Shown here in pieces: positions 45,676-53,776 of a stretch of DNA of 64,000 nucleotides. Source of the stretch: Desulfuromonadaceae bacterium (lineage in GTDB: Bacteria; Desulfobacterota; Desulfuromonadia; Geobacterales; Pseudopelobacteraceae); the NCBI GenBank assembly GCA_028712075.1, contig JAQTQX010000006.1:1-64000 (forward strand), in the 5' to 3' direction. A model generated the notes under the pieces. The model saw only the letters and a list, made by a program, of their open reading frames with translations. It had not been told where the DNA came from and did no database searches. Within the stretch, counting starts at the first letter, position 1. Each line of letters opens with the position of its first letter. The position numbers and the translations under genes are program-made.

Positions 45676-47145
45676 TTATTCCTCCCCGGTAACCGTGATT
45701 TCTTGCTTCACCGGAATGGCAAAGAAAAACCGGCTCCCCTTGTCGATTTCGCTTTCCACTCCAATCAGACCGCCATGAAGCTCAACCATCCGCTTGCACA
45801 GGGCAAGGCCGAGACCGGTTCCTTCACTTTCCTTGGTGTAGGAAGAATCGAGCTGACAGAATTCCTTGAACAGTTTTTGGATATCATTCCGCTTGATGCC
45901 GATTCCGCTGTCTTCAACGCCTACCTCAAGGAACTCTCCTGTCTCCGGTTCACGATCGCCCTGGAGATACGACCCCGCAGCCAGCATATCGGAGTGAGAC
46001 AATCTTCGCGCCGTAACTCGAATCGTTCCTCCGTCCGGTGTGAATTTCACGGCATTGGAGAGCAGGTTGAACATAATCTGTTTGAGTTTTCTTTCATCAG
46101 CAGTCAGTTCGATATCGCAGTCGGCGGGAAGCTCCAGAGTGAGATGCAAATTGTGCTTAAGGGCCTTCTCCTGAAGCATTGTAAGCGAACAGGCGATCAG
46201 CTCCCGGAACTTCACCGTGGACGGTTCCAGCTCCATTTTTCCCGCTTCAACCTTGGAGAGATCGAGAATGTCGTTGATGAGGTTCAGCAGATGGCGCCCG
46301 CTGGACAGGATGTTGCCGACATATTCATGCTGCTTTGCATTGAGCTGACCGAACAGTTCGTCCCCCAGGACCTCGGAAAAACCGATCACCGAATTAAGCG
46401 GAGTTCGCAGTTCATGGCTCATGTTGGCGAGAAAATCGGACTTTGCCCGGCTGGCCTCTTCCGCCCGACTTTTTGCTTCGTGAGCCACTTCTTTCTGCAT
46501 CCTGAGTTGCGCATTCAGGCTCTCCAGTTCAACCTGTTTAACCTCCAGTTCCGCCATATTTTTTTCCAGTTGTTCATTGAGTACCAGGAACTCTTCTGTG
46601 GTGCTGGCAAGTTCCTGATTGTTCTGAATGGCGGTTTCATAGGTGGAAAGGAGCAGGTTGAGAATTTGGAGACGGTCAGAATTTATAAAGTATTTCTTCC
46701 CCCGGAAGAATATCTCCAGTCCCATCCGAGCCCCCTGCTCGCTCTCCAGGTTGCGGTTTGCGAGGATATGCTGGATGCGAGAGAGCAGGAAATTTTCGTT
46801 GTACGGCTTCATGACGAAGTAGTCGGCGCCGCACTCCAGCCCGGTTATCACATCTTCGGGATCGGAGAGCGAGGTGAGCAGGACAACCGGTATGTTTTGC
46901 AGTTTCGGGTCGCCCTTGATCCTGCGGCAGAGTTCATAACCGTTCATTTCCGGCATGACGATGTCGCTGATCACCGCCAATGGCCTTCCTCTTTCGAGAA
47001 GAATCAGGGCCTCCTTCCCGTTGGCGGCAGCCACCACACAAAAATTATTATTTTCCAGCATATGCCGCAGCATTTCCCGCTGGGTTGGACTGTCCTCTAC
47101 GATAAGGATCAGGTGAGGGGGGGGCGCTGTCCGTTCGCTTTTCAT
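45676..47145 (-). CDS. REC-histidine kinase with coiled coil
   Basis: The 489-residue protein has a receiver (LAVISDIVMPEMNG, VMKPYNENF; residues 12-130), a long coiled coil (about 180-240), HisKA NMSHELRTPLNSVIGFSEVL, and HATPase motifs (LLSNAVKFTPDGG, VEDSGIGIKR, GTGLGLALCKRMV). The loop between the two ATPase strands is long here too (SHSDMLAAGSYLQGDREPET). It is cytoplasmic. It follows an 8-bp repeat element. Confidence 0.92.
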   Translation of the reverse strand: MKSERTAPPPHLILIVEDSPTQREMLRHMLENNNFCVVAAANGKEALILLERGRPLAVISDIVMPEMNGYELCRRIKGDPKLQNIPVVLLTSLSDPEDVITGLECGADYFVMKPYNENFLLSRIQHILANRNLESEQGARMGLEIFFRGKKYFINSDRLQILNLLLSTYETAIQNNQELASTTEEFLVLNEQLEKNMAELEVKQVELESLNAQLRMQKEVAHEAKSRAEEASRAKSDFLANMSHELRTPLNSVIGFSEVLGDELFGQLNAKQHEYVGNILSSGRHLLNLINDILDLSKVEAGKMELEPSTVKFRELIACSLTMLQEKALKHNLHLTLELPADCDIELTADERKLKQIMFNLLSNAVKFTPDGGTIRVTARRLSHSDMLAAGSYLQGDREPETGEFLEVGVEDSGIGIKRNDIQKLFKEFCQLDSSYTKESEGTGLGLALCKRMVELHGGLIGVESEIDKGSRFFFAIPVKQEITVTGEE

Positions 47146-47166
47146 ATTATTGTTCCTCTTTTGAAG

Positions 47167-47240
47167 TAATTCATGATCCGGCGAATCGGTGAAACGGAGA
47201 AGGGGGGAAGATCACCGATTCCCCGATTCTCTCTCTCCCC
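47167..47240. repeat. 8-bp-period repeat element between kinase and receiver genes
   Basis: The left half has GAATCGGT, GAAACGGA and GAAGGGGG units (about 47179-47200); the right half (CACCGATTCCCCGATTC, then CTCCCCGATTC; 47201-47235) is the complement. It lies between the start of the kinase at 47145 and the stop of the receiver at 47250. Confidence 0.8.
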
Positions 47241-47249
47241 GATTCATGG

Positions 47250-47624
47250 TTATTCACCGCCTTCAAGCCACCGTTTTATCTGATCGGGCAGCTCACGGGT
47301 ATTGATCGGCTTGGAAAGATAGCCGTCGAACCCGTTCTTCAGAAATTTATCCTGATCACCTTCCATGGCAAAAGAGGTCAGGGCGATGATTTTCAACCGG
47401 CTGGTCGCCGGGTCCCCTTTTAGGATGCCGCAGGCGGTGATGCCGTCCATACCGGGCATCTGTATGTCCATCAGGATCAGTTCCGGCATAATTTCCCTGG
47501 CCAGAGACACCCCCTCCTGACCGCCGGAGGCCACCGCAATCTCATGGCCGTGAAAGGTCAAAATGTCTCGGATAAGTGCGAGGTTTGTCAAATTGTCCTC
47601 AATGATCAGTATCTTACGTGACAT
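47250..47624 (-). CDS. single-domain response regulator (CheY-like)
   Basis: The 124-residue receiver has ILIIEDNLTNLALIRDIL, LILMDIQMPGMDG and GYLSKPINTRELP. It lies 27 bases downstream of the REC-PAS kinase (47652) and is similar in layout to the receiver at 45239, which also follows a REC-kinase; this suggests a duplicated kinase-receiver pair. Confidence 0.93.
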   Translation of the reverse strand: MSRKILIIEDNLTNLALIRDILTFHGHEIAVASGGQEGVSLAREIMPELILMDIQMPGMDGITACGILKGDPATSRLKIIALTSFAMEGDQDKFLKNGFDGYLSKPINTRELPDQIKRWLEGGE

Positions 47625-47651
47625 GGCGCATATCTCCTGTAACGCTTAATA

Positions 47652-49496
47652 TTAGACCGCCCTCTGCTTTAGCGGCAACGTGAAGCTGAACCGGCTCCCC
47701 CTGCCAAACTGACTTTCGACCTGGACCGTTCCGCCGTGCAGTTCTACCAGACGCCTGGTAAGCGCCAGGCCGAGGCCGGTCCCCTTGAATTCTCTGGTAT
47801 AGACCGGTTCCAGTTGGGAGAATGGCTGGAAGAGCTTCGGGATATTTTCCGCCCTGATCCCGATTCCGGTGTCCGTTACGCTGATTTCTATAAAGTCCTG
47901 ATGAGAATCGGAAGACGGATGAGAGATGAGGGATGAGGGTTGAGTTAAACCTGGATGTTCTTCCCTCATCTCTCTTCCCTCAACCCTCATCATGCGTGCC
48001 TGCACACTTACGCTTCCCCCCGCCGGGGTGAATTTAACCGCATTGGAGAGCAGGTTGAACATGATCTGTTTCAGCTTTCTCTGATCCGCCGTAATGGTTA
48101 CATCCGCTTCCGGGGAAAGTTTCAGATGGATGTTTACCCCGCCGTTCAGAGACTTCTCACTGAACATCATCAGCGAATCGTTCAATGATTCCCTGAGTGA
48201 AAAGACGCTCAGCTCAAGCTCCATCTTTCCCGACTCAACCTTGGAAAGGTCGAGGATGTCGTTGATCAGGGAGAGCAGGTGTCTGCCGCTGATCAGAATG
48301 TTGCCGACATACTCGCGTTGTTTCTCATTCAGCGGGCCGCACAGATCGTCTTGCAGCACCTCGGAAAACCCGATCACCGAATTGAGCGGGGTGCGCAGTT
48401 CGTGGCTCATGTTGGCCAGGAAGTCCGACTTGGCCCGGCTGCCCTCTTCCGCCGCAAGCCGTGCGACCTCGGACTCCTGGAGTTTCTTGCGATCTGTGAC
48501 GTCCCTAAACGCTCCAATAATGTGTGGTTTTCCGTCCAGAGTGATGGGAGAAGTATTTACATCCGCGTAAATGACGCTGCCGTCCTTTCTTTTGACCAGG
48601 AGATCCTCCACAACTGAAATTTCTCCTTTAACCTGTCTTTCAAACTGGCTGATAACGTGTGGAAGTTCATCTTTCGGATGAATATCCGCAATGCCGAGCC
48701 GCAACAGTTCATCTTCACTGTACCCGAGCATGCGGCAGATCGCCCTGTTGCACATGTAAAACTTGTTATCCTCGATGCGGAGCGTAATCAAGCCGTCGGT
48801 GTTGGTCTCGAAGATGGTTCTGAATCTCAGCTCCGATTCTCTCAGGTCATCCTCTGCTTTCTTGCGCTCGGCTATTTCGTTGGTCAGCTCCCGCGTTCTT
48901 TTTTCAATGGTTTCTTCAAGCATTTCGTTGAGGGTTCTGAGCTGATTTTGCACCTTGTTCAGCTCCCGGTTCTGCCAGACGGCGTTCTCATAGGTGGAGA
49001 TGAGAAAGCTGAGCGTCTGCGCTCGATCCGAATGCACCTCATAATGTTTATGCTCATATTCAAATGAGGTGCACTTCAGATCGGAGTGGTTCCTGAACTG
49101 GACGGGATTATTCAGCAGCGCCTGAACCTTTGCCATGAACAGATCATCGCAGACGGTTTTTGTCATATAAGCATCGGCGCCCGATTCGAGGCCGCGGATA
49201 ATTTCTTCCGGTTCGTACAGTTGCGTCAGCAGCACCACCGGTACCTCTTTGAGGAATGGCGTATCCTTAATCTCCCGGCACATCCGGTACCCGTCCATCA
49301 CCGGCATAACGATGTCACTGAGAATGAGCGCCGGACTGAGCGTACGCGCCAATTCCAGACCCTTTGCACCGTTATGTGCAACGACAACCCGGTACCCTTC
49401 CCGCGAAAGCTTTCTATTCAGCACTTCCGTCTGCACGAGGCTGTCTTCGACGATAAGGATCAGTTTTCCGGTTTCATTTTCATCTGTTCCGTACAT
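47652..49496 (-). CDS. REC-PAS-histidine kinase
   Basis: The 614-residue protein has a receiver (LILSDIVMPVMDG; residues 12-130), a coiled coil, a PAS domain (LRFRTIFETNTDGLITLRIE; about 225-340), HisKA NMSHELRTPLNSVIGFSEVL and HATPase motifs (LLSNAVKFTPAGG, VTDTGIGIRA, GTGLGLALTRRLV). RVEGREMREEHPG and QPSSLISHPSSDSH form an extra loop encoded by a repeat (47915-47995). ATG 49496 follows GGAAGGAA; earlier starts overlap a repeat. It is most similar to the kinase at 45676. Confidence 0.92.
   Translation of the reverse strand: MYGTDENETGKLILIVEDSLVQTEVLNRKLSREGYRVVVAHNGAKGLELARTLSPALILSDIVMPVMDGYRMCREIKDTPFLKEVPVVLLTQLYEPEEIIRGLESGADAYMTKTVCDDLFMAKVQALLNNPVQFRNHSDLKCTSFEYEHKHYEVHSDRAQTLSFLISTYENAVWQNRELNKVQNQLRTLNEMLEETIEKRTRELTNEIAERKKAEDDLRESELRFRTIFETNTDGLITLRIEDNKFYMCNRAICRMLGYSEDELLRLGIADIHPKDELPHVISQFERQVKGEISVVEDLLVKRKDGSVIYADVNTSPITLDGKPHIIGAFRDVTDRKKLQESEVARLAAEEGSRAKSDFLANMSHELRTPLNSVIGFSEVLQDDLCGPLNEKQREYVGNILISGRHLLSLINDILDLSKVESGKMELELSVFSLRESLNDSLMMFSEKSLNGGVNIHLKLSPEADVTITADQRKLKQIMFNLLSNAVKFTPAGGSVSVQARMMRVEGREMREEHPGLTQPSSLISHPSSDSHQDFIEISVTDTGIGIRAENIPKLFQPFSQLEPVYTREFKGTGLGLALTRRLVELHGGTVQVESQFGRGSRFSFTLPLKQRAV
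47915..47995. repeat. in-frame inverted repeat inside the REC-PAS kinase HATPase
   Basis: GATGAGGGTTGAG (47932-47944) is exactly complementary to CTCAACCCTCATC (47979-47991), and neighbouring GATGAGAG/CTCATCTC units extend the dyad. It codes for the extra loop before IEISVTDTG. Confidence 0.75.
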
Positions 49497-49539
49497 GATG
49501 TAATTTCCTTCCAGGGCGCTGCCGGCCAGATTCAAATTC

Positions 49540-49655
49540 AAATCCCCCCTAACCCCCCTTTCATAAAGGGGGGAACTTTAAAGCATTCCCCTTTCATAAA
49601 AAGGCGGGGGACTTTAAAACCTCCCCCTTTATGAAAGGGGGATTGAGGGGGATTT
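49540..49655. repeat. AAATCCCCC-ended element, copy A (downstream of cheB)
   Basis: The element begins AAATCCCCC and ends GGGGGATTT. Inside are perfect hairpins CCCCCCTTT/AAAGGGGGG (49553-49573) and CCCCCTTT/AAAGGGGG (49623-49641). It fills the gap between cheB and the next kinase gene. Confidence 0.85.
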
Positions 49656-49660
49656 CCTTT

Positions 49661-50704
49661 CTACCGTTTCACCAACTGCTCCAGCAGCCCGGCTATCTGT
49701 TCCGGCGGCAGGATATATTCCGCCGCGCCCAGCCTGACCGCCTCGCCCGGCATGCCGAAGATGATCGAGCTCTCCTCGTTCTGAACCACGGTCACCGCGC
49801 CTTTGTCCCGCATCAGCTTCAGGTCGGCAGCGCCATCTCTCCCCATTCCGGTCAACAGCACTCCCATTGCATTGGAGCCGAACGTTTCGGCAACGGAACG
49901 GAAAAGCCGGGACACCGAGGGGCGCAGGCCGTTTTCCGGCTCCTCGCCGGTGAGGATGATGCGATGATCCCTCCCCACCAGCATGTGGAGACCGTCCGGA
50001 GCGAAATAGGCATGGCCGGGAGCCGGATACTCACCATTGACAGCAATATGGGAGGGAAAACCGGTGGTGGCGCAGAGCCATTTTACGAAATTGTCCATAA
50101 AGCCCGACGCCATGTGCTGTACGACCAGCAGCGGTGCGGACAGATTTTTCGGCAGTGCGGAAAGTATTTCCTGAATGATGGCCGGTCCCCCGGTTGAGGC
50201 GCCGATAGCCACGACCCGGATCTTGTCCGGGGTAATCCTAGCGGCAATTATTGGAAGAGGCGGCACCGGCACCGCTTTGCGAAGCTGCGGCCAGCGTTTG
50301 ACGACTTTGATCTCGCTCATCGTCTTCACGGTTCTGATCAGTTCGGCGGCATCGCTTTGGTAGTCGGGGTGTCCCGGTCCGATCGGTTTTCGCAGGATGG
50401 CCAATGCTCCGGCCTCAATGGCGCGAAACGATTTGTCGGTATCAAGGACGTTATAGCTTCCGCTGACGATAATGATCGGCAGCGGATTGCTCTCCATGAT
50501 CCGGCGTGTCGTGTCGAAACCGTTCAGCTTCGGCATGTGAATATCCATGGTAATCACATCCGGCTTCAGCCGCTCCAGGGAGGAAAGCGCCATTTCGCCG
50601 TCATTTGCGATCCCGACCACCGTGATGCGCGGATCAGTGGAGAGGATATGAGCGAGCAGTTGCTGTTCGACGAGCGAATCTTCGACTATGAGAACTCTGA
50701 TCAT
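49661..50704 (-). CDS. cheB: CheB protein-glutamate methylesterase
   Basis: The 347-residue protein has a receiver (VITMDIHMPKLNGFD; residues 3-120) and the CheB esterase domain with catalytic serine in IGASTGGPAIIQ, histidine in VVQHMASGFMDNF and aspartate in LLTGMGRDGAAD. It removes methyl or amide groups from the MCP and is activated by CheA phosphorylation. ATG 50704 follows GGAACC. It is flanked on both sides by AAATCCCCC elements. In Wsp-type systems this position is WspF. Confidence 0.94.
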   Translation of the reverse strand: MIRVLIVEDSLVEQQLLAHILSTDPRITVVGIANDGEMALSSLERLKPDVITMDIHMPKLNGFDTTRRIMESNPLPIIIVSGSYNVLDTDKSFRAIEAGALAILRKPIGPGHPDYQSDAAELIRTVKTMSEIKVVKRWPQLRKAVPVPPLPIIAARITPDKIRVVAIGASTGGPAIIQEILSALPKNLSAPLLVVQHMASGFMDNFVKWLCATTGFPSHIAVNGEYPAPGHAYFAPDGLHMLVGRDHRIILTGEEPENGLRPSVSRLFRSVAETFGSNAMGVLLTGMGRDGAADLKLMRDKGAVTVVQNEESSIIFGMPGEAVRLGAAEYILPPEQIAGLLEQLVKR

Positions 50705-50723
50705 GGATGGTTCCTTTAAAATC

Positions 50724-50793
50724 AAATCCCCCTCAATCCCAGGGGGAGGTTTTAAAGTCCCCCCCTTTATGAAAGGGGGGTTAGGGGGGATTT
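50724..50793. repeat. AAATCCCCC-ended element, copy B (upstream of cheB)
   Basis: AAATCCCCC at the left and GGGGGATTT at the right end, with hairpin CCCCCCTTT/AAAGGGGGG at 50760-50780. It lies in the 102-base gap between cheA and cheB. Confidence 0.85.
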
Positions 50794-50806
50794 GCCGTTA
50801 CACTGT

Positions 50807-53161
50807 TCATATAAGCTTCTTCATCACTCCCAGCAGATTGCTCTGATCGAAGCTGCTTTTCACGATATAGGCGTTTGCCCCGGCATCAATACCACGCTCC
50901 CGGTCTTCCTTTGATGCAAGCGCAGTCACCAGCACCACCGGCAGATCGCCGTATTCCCGGTCGGCGCGGATTTTTGCGGTGAGTTCAAATCCGTTCATAC
51001 GCGGCATGTCCACGTCGGAGACTACGATGTCGAACATGCCGCTTTTCAACCGGGTAAAACCGTCAACTCCATCCACCGCTGTAACGACAGCGTAGCCGGA
51101 TGACTCAAGAATATTCTTGAGCAGAGTCCTGGTGGTGATTGAATCCTCGACAACCAGTACGGAACGTGGCCGGTCGGCACTCACCGTTGCCGGGTCACGG
51201 CTGCGCAGAGAGGAGAACGCGGCCATCTTGACTGTCGATTTCAGCAAATCGGTTACATTGAGGATCGGTGCAATCTGGCCATTTCCGAGAACCGTAGCTC
51301 CCGCCACATTACGGACGCGGGAAAGCTGGCACCCCAGCCCTTTAAGCAGCACCTCCAACTCACCCAGGATTTCATCCACTTTAAAGGCGATGCGCGTTCC
51401 GGATGCGGCAAGAAGCACCATCGGCAGCAGGGCAACTGCACCCGCGCCGGCGTTTGTTTCGGGAAGCTTCAACACAGACGCAAGCCGGGTCATTGCAACC
51501 GGCTCTCCATCCAGAGTAATTGTTTCCCGGTTTTCAACGTTCTTGACATCTTCCGGCTTAACCCGCAGCACCCTGGCGACATACATGGCCGGCAGCACAA
51601 ACAGGCGCTCGCCAAGCCGGACAAGAATGCCGCGAAACGTGGCAACCGTAAGCGGCAGCACGATGCGGAAGGTTGTCCCAACATCGGTTGCCGTTTCGAC
51701 GCCGACCGTTCCGCCAAGTTTTTCCACCTTTTCCCGGACAATGGCCAATCCTAAACCGCGACCGGAAATTTCGGTAATAATCGGGCTTGTCGTGATTCCG
51801 GACTGAAAGACATAATTCAGCAACTCCGGGTTGTCGAGTTCGTCCACCGCCTCTCCCGACAACGCTCTACTCTCCACCAATGCAGATCTGATACCATCCA
51901 GCGGGATTCCGCAACCGTCATCGGCGATAACAAGTTCAACCTTGTCATCCCGGGGAAACACCGAAACCGTAATGCTGCCGCGCTGCGGCTTGCCCTTCGC
52001 CTTCCGCACTGCAAGGCTCTCGATACCGTGATCGATGCTGTTTCTCACCAGATGCAGCAACGGATCCTTCATCTCCTCCAGGATACGCCGGTCGATCTCG
52101 ATTTCGTCACCACTGATGGTCAGATCGATCTTCTTGCCGTTCTCCCGAGAGAGATCCCGTACAATTTTAGGCAGAATCTCCAGCAGGGACGAGAAAGGGA
52201 ACATCAGTACTTTTTTCATGTCATCAAGCAGATTGTTCACCATACTGCCAAGAGCCCGGCCATCCCGTTCCGCCGACTTGACCTCGACGGTGAAGCGTGC
52301 TTCGAGAGCTTTGATAACGGTGCTGTTCCAATCCAGAAAATCGAGCAGCCGAACCAGCGAACGTTTGCTGTCCGCTGGTTCGTGCCCGGCTTCGCGAACG
52401 TCACTTTGCGGTGCCGACACTCTGAGTTCCTGCACCAGCGGTTCGACCCGTGCCCACTCCTTTTTCCAGTCGCCAAAAGTCGCGCCGGCGGTCCGCATGT
52501 CGAGGACACGCTGGGACGATGCGAGTTTGGCGGAAAGCATCTCCTCCGACTGCAGCAGCAAGGATGTCAATCGGGAGGTGGACACCCTGACAGTATCCGA
52601 CACGCTGGAAACCTTCTGAACCGGAGAATCGGAGAGGGGGGGGAGCGTGAAAACTTCCTGAATCGGGGAATCGGAGAATCGGTGAATGGGGGAAACTTCT
52701 TCCATCTGCTCCTCTGCTCCGTTTCCCCGTTTCTCCGTTTCTCCGATTCGACCTTTCCCTGCTTCTTCCAGTCTACCGATGAGTTGCCGCTGCAGAGCCT
52801 TGTCATCCTGCGCTCGTTCCGATCCGGCGTCGGGAAGAATCCGGGTGAGCAGGTCCAGCGCTTCCTGAAGAAGATCGAAGAGTCCGGGAGATGTCGGCAG
52901 TGCGTACTTTTTTACCGAGGAGAACACACTCTCAAGCACCTGGCAGAGCGATTCGATCTCAACCTGATTGACGGCGCGAGCTGCGCCCTTCAGGCTGTGC
53001 GCCTCACGGAAAATGTTTTCTACGAGTTCCACCTGTCGCTCCGGGGCCACGCCTTTTTCCAGCTCGAAAAGGCCCGAGTACATCCCCTTCAGGTGCTCGT
53101 CCGCCTCAATCTTGAAGGTTACGAGAAGCTTCTTCAGAAATTCGGCATCCTTGTCTATCAT
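50807..53161 (-). CDS. cheA: hybrid CheA histidine kinase with C-terminal receiver (WspE-like)
   Basis: The 784-residue protein has an HPt domain (FREAHSLKGAARAV, H55), a dimerisation region, HATPase (LLHLVRNSIDHGIE, VIADDGCGIPL, GRGLGLAIVREKV), a CheW-like domain (about 515-640) and a C-terminal receiver (FDIVVSDVDMPRMNG; 660-784). This CheA-REC fusion is the WspE/FrzE type. The linker at about residues 137-185 (e.g. FSDSPIQEV, LPPLSDSPVQKV) is translated from 8-bp repeats (52617-52765). It phosphorylates its own receiver and CheB; no separate CheY is adjacent. Confidence 0.94.
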   Translation of the reverse strand: MIDKDAEFLKKLLVTFKIEADEHLKGMYSGLFELEKGVAPERQVELVENIFREAHSLKGAARAVNQVEIESLCQVLESVFSSVKKYALPTSPGLFDLLQEALDLLTRILPDAGSERAQDDKALQRQLIGRLEEAGKGRIGETEKRGNGAEEQMEEVSPIHRFSDSPIQEVFTLPPLSDSPVQKVSSVSDTVRVSTSRLTSLLLQSEEMLSAKLASSQRVLDMRTAGATFGDWKKEWARVEPLVQELRVSAPQSDVREAGHEPADSKRSLVRLLDFLDWNSTVIKALEARFTVEVKSAERDGRALGSMVNNLLDDMKKVLMFPFSSLLEILPKIVRDLSRENGKKIDLTISGDEIEIDRRILEEMKDPLLHLVRNSIDHGIESLAVRKAKGKPQRGSITVSVFPRDDKVELVIADDGCGIPLDGIRSALVESRALSGEAVDELDNPELLNYVFQSGITTSPIITEISGRGLGLAIVREKVEKLGGTVGVETATDVGTTFRIVLPLTVATFRGILVRLGERLFVLPAMYVARVLRVKPEDVKNVENRETITLDGEPVAMTRLASVLKLPETNAGAGAVALLPMVLLAASGTRIAFKVDEILGELEVLLKGLGCQLSRVRNVAGATVLGNGQIAPILNVTDLLKSTVKMAAFSSLRSRDPATVSADRPRSVLVVEDSITTRTLLKNILESSGYAVVTAVDGVDGFTRLKSGMFDIVVSDVDMPRMNGFELTAKIRADREYGDLPVVLVTALASKEDRERGIDAGANAYIVKSSFDQSNLLGVMKKLI
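52617..52765. repeat. 8-bp-period repeat element inside cheA (linker)
   Basis: Units GAATCGGG, GAATCGGA, GAATCGGT and the complementary CCGTTTCT, CCGATTC run through the HPt-to-dimerisation linker of cheA. Because 8 is not a multiple of 3, tandem units read as a SDSPILRF-like octapeptide; the protein shows SPIHRFSDSPIQ. Confidence 0.85.
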
Positions 53162-53165
53162 ATAA

Positions 53166-53215
53166 ATACCCCTGGAAACGGAGAATCGGGGAATCGGAGA
53201 AACGGGGAAAAACGA
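53166..53215. repeat. 8-bp-period repeat between cheA and four-helix gene
   Basis: Tandem GAAACGGA, GAATCGGG, GAATCGGA, GAAACGGG from about 53175 to 53207 fill the 54-base gap. Confidence 0.85.
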
Positions 53216-53602
53216 TCATTTTGACTTGATCAGCCATTTTTCCGATTCTTCGATCATGCGAATCAGTTGACCTATGATCTGGTCATAGGCTTTGTCCAAT
53301 TTGTCTTGTGTGATAGCATCCAGGTAGTTACACCTGCATGCAAATTCGAGCCAAACCTGTGTTTCGCAGGCTTCGCTTTCTGAATCGCTCAATTTTGCGA
53401 TGAATGCCGCCTTATACCTTCGTTTGCGCCAAGCCTCAGCGATATTTGCGCATACGGATCGTGAAGAACGTCGCATCTGATCGACCATGGAATACTTTTC
53501 TTCCGGCGGAAAGCTTTTGGTGATCTGAAATATTTCCATCGCTGCTTCCATTGCACTTTGATAAACACGCAATTCCTTATAGCTGTTGATCTTTTCACCC
53601 AT
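53216..53602 (-). CDS. four-helix-bundle (S23/23S intervening-sequence type) protein
   Basis: The 128-residue protein matches the S23 family: YKELRVYQSAMEAAMEIFQI, FPPEEKYSMVDQMRRSSRSV, CANIAEAWRKRRYKAAFIAK and a final helix ending WLIKSK. These proteins are often encoded in rRNA intervening sequences or beside retroelements; their role is unclear. It is out of place in a che operon and has 8-bp repeats on both sides. The upstream extension of the frame is repeat sequence, so I start at ATG 53602. Confidence 0.88.
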   Translation of the reverse strand: MGEKINSYKELRVYQSAMEAAMEIFQITKSFPPEEKYSMVDQMRRSSRSVCANIAEAWRKRRYKAAFIAKLSDSESEACETQVWLEFACRCNYLDAITQDKLDKAYDQIIGQLIRMIEESEKWLIKSK

Positions 53603-53621
53603 TCTTTTTAAACCCCCATTT

Positions 53622-53775
53622 TTGAAACGGAGAAGCGGAGAATGGGGGAATGGGAGCAACATCTTGTAATCTGTTCTTTTTCACCGTTTCTCCCCTTCCC
53701 AGATTCTCCGATTCTGCCTTTCTGCCTTTCTGCCTTTCCCCGTTTCCCCGTTTCTCCGCATCACCGTTTCCCCGC
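53622..53775. repeat. 8-bp-period repeat between four-helix gene and mcp
   Basis: The left part has GAAACGGA, GAAGCGGA, GAATGGGG; the right part (53680-53770) is C/T-rich with TTTCTCCC, GATTCTCC, TTTCCCCG and TTCTGCC repeats. It reaches the base before the MCP stop codon. Confidence 0.85.
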
Positions 53776-53776
53776 T

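Noticed and set aside
45703-47169. A 488-codon open frame on the + strand, opposite a kinase gene
   Set aside because: It mirrors the kinase at 45676 almost exactly; the minus-strand reading has all kinase and receiver motifs, while the + reading has none and no ribosome binding site.
52028-53224. 398-codon + strand open frame opposite cheA
   Set aside because: Antisense shadow; the real gene has HPt and ATPase motifs and the + frame runs through the repeats.
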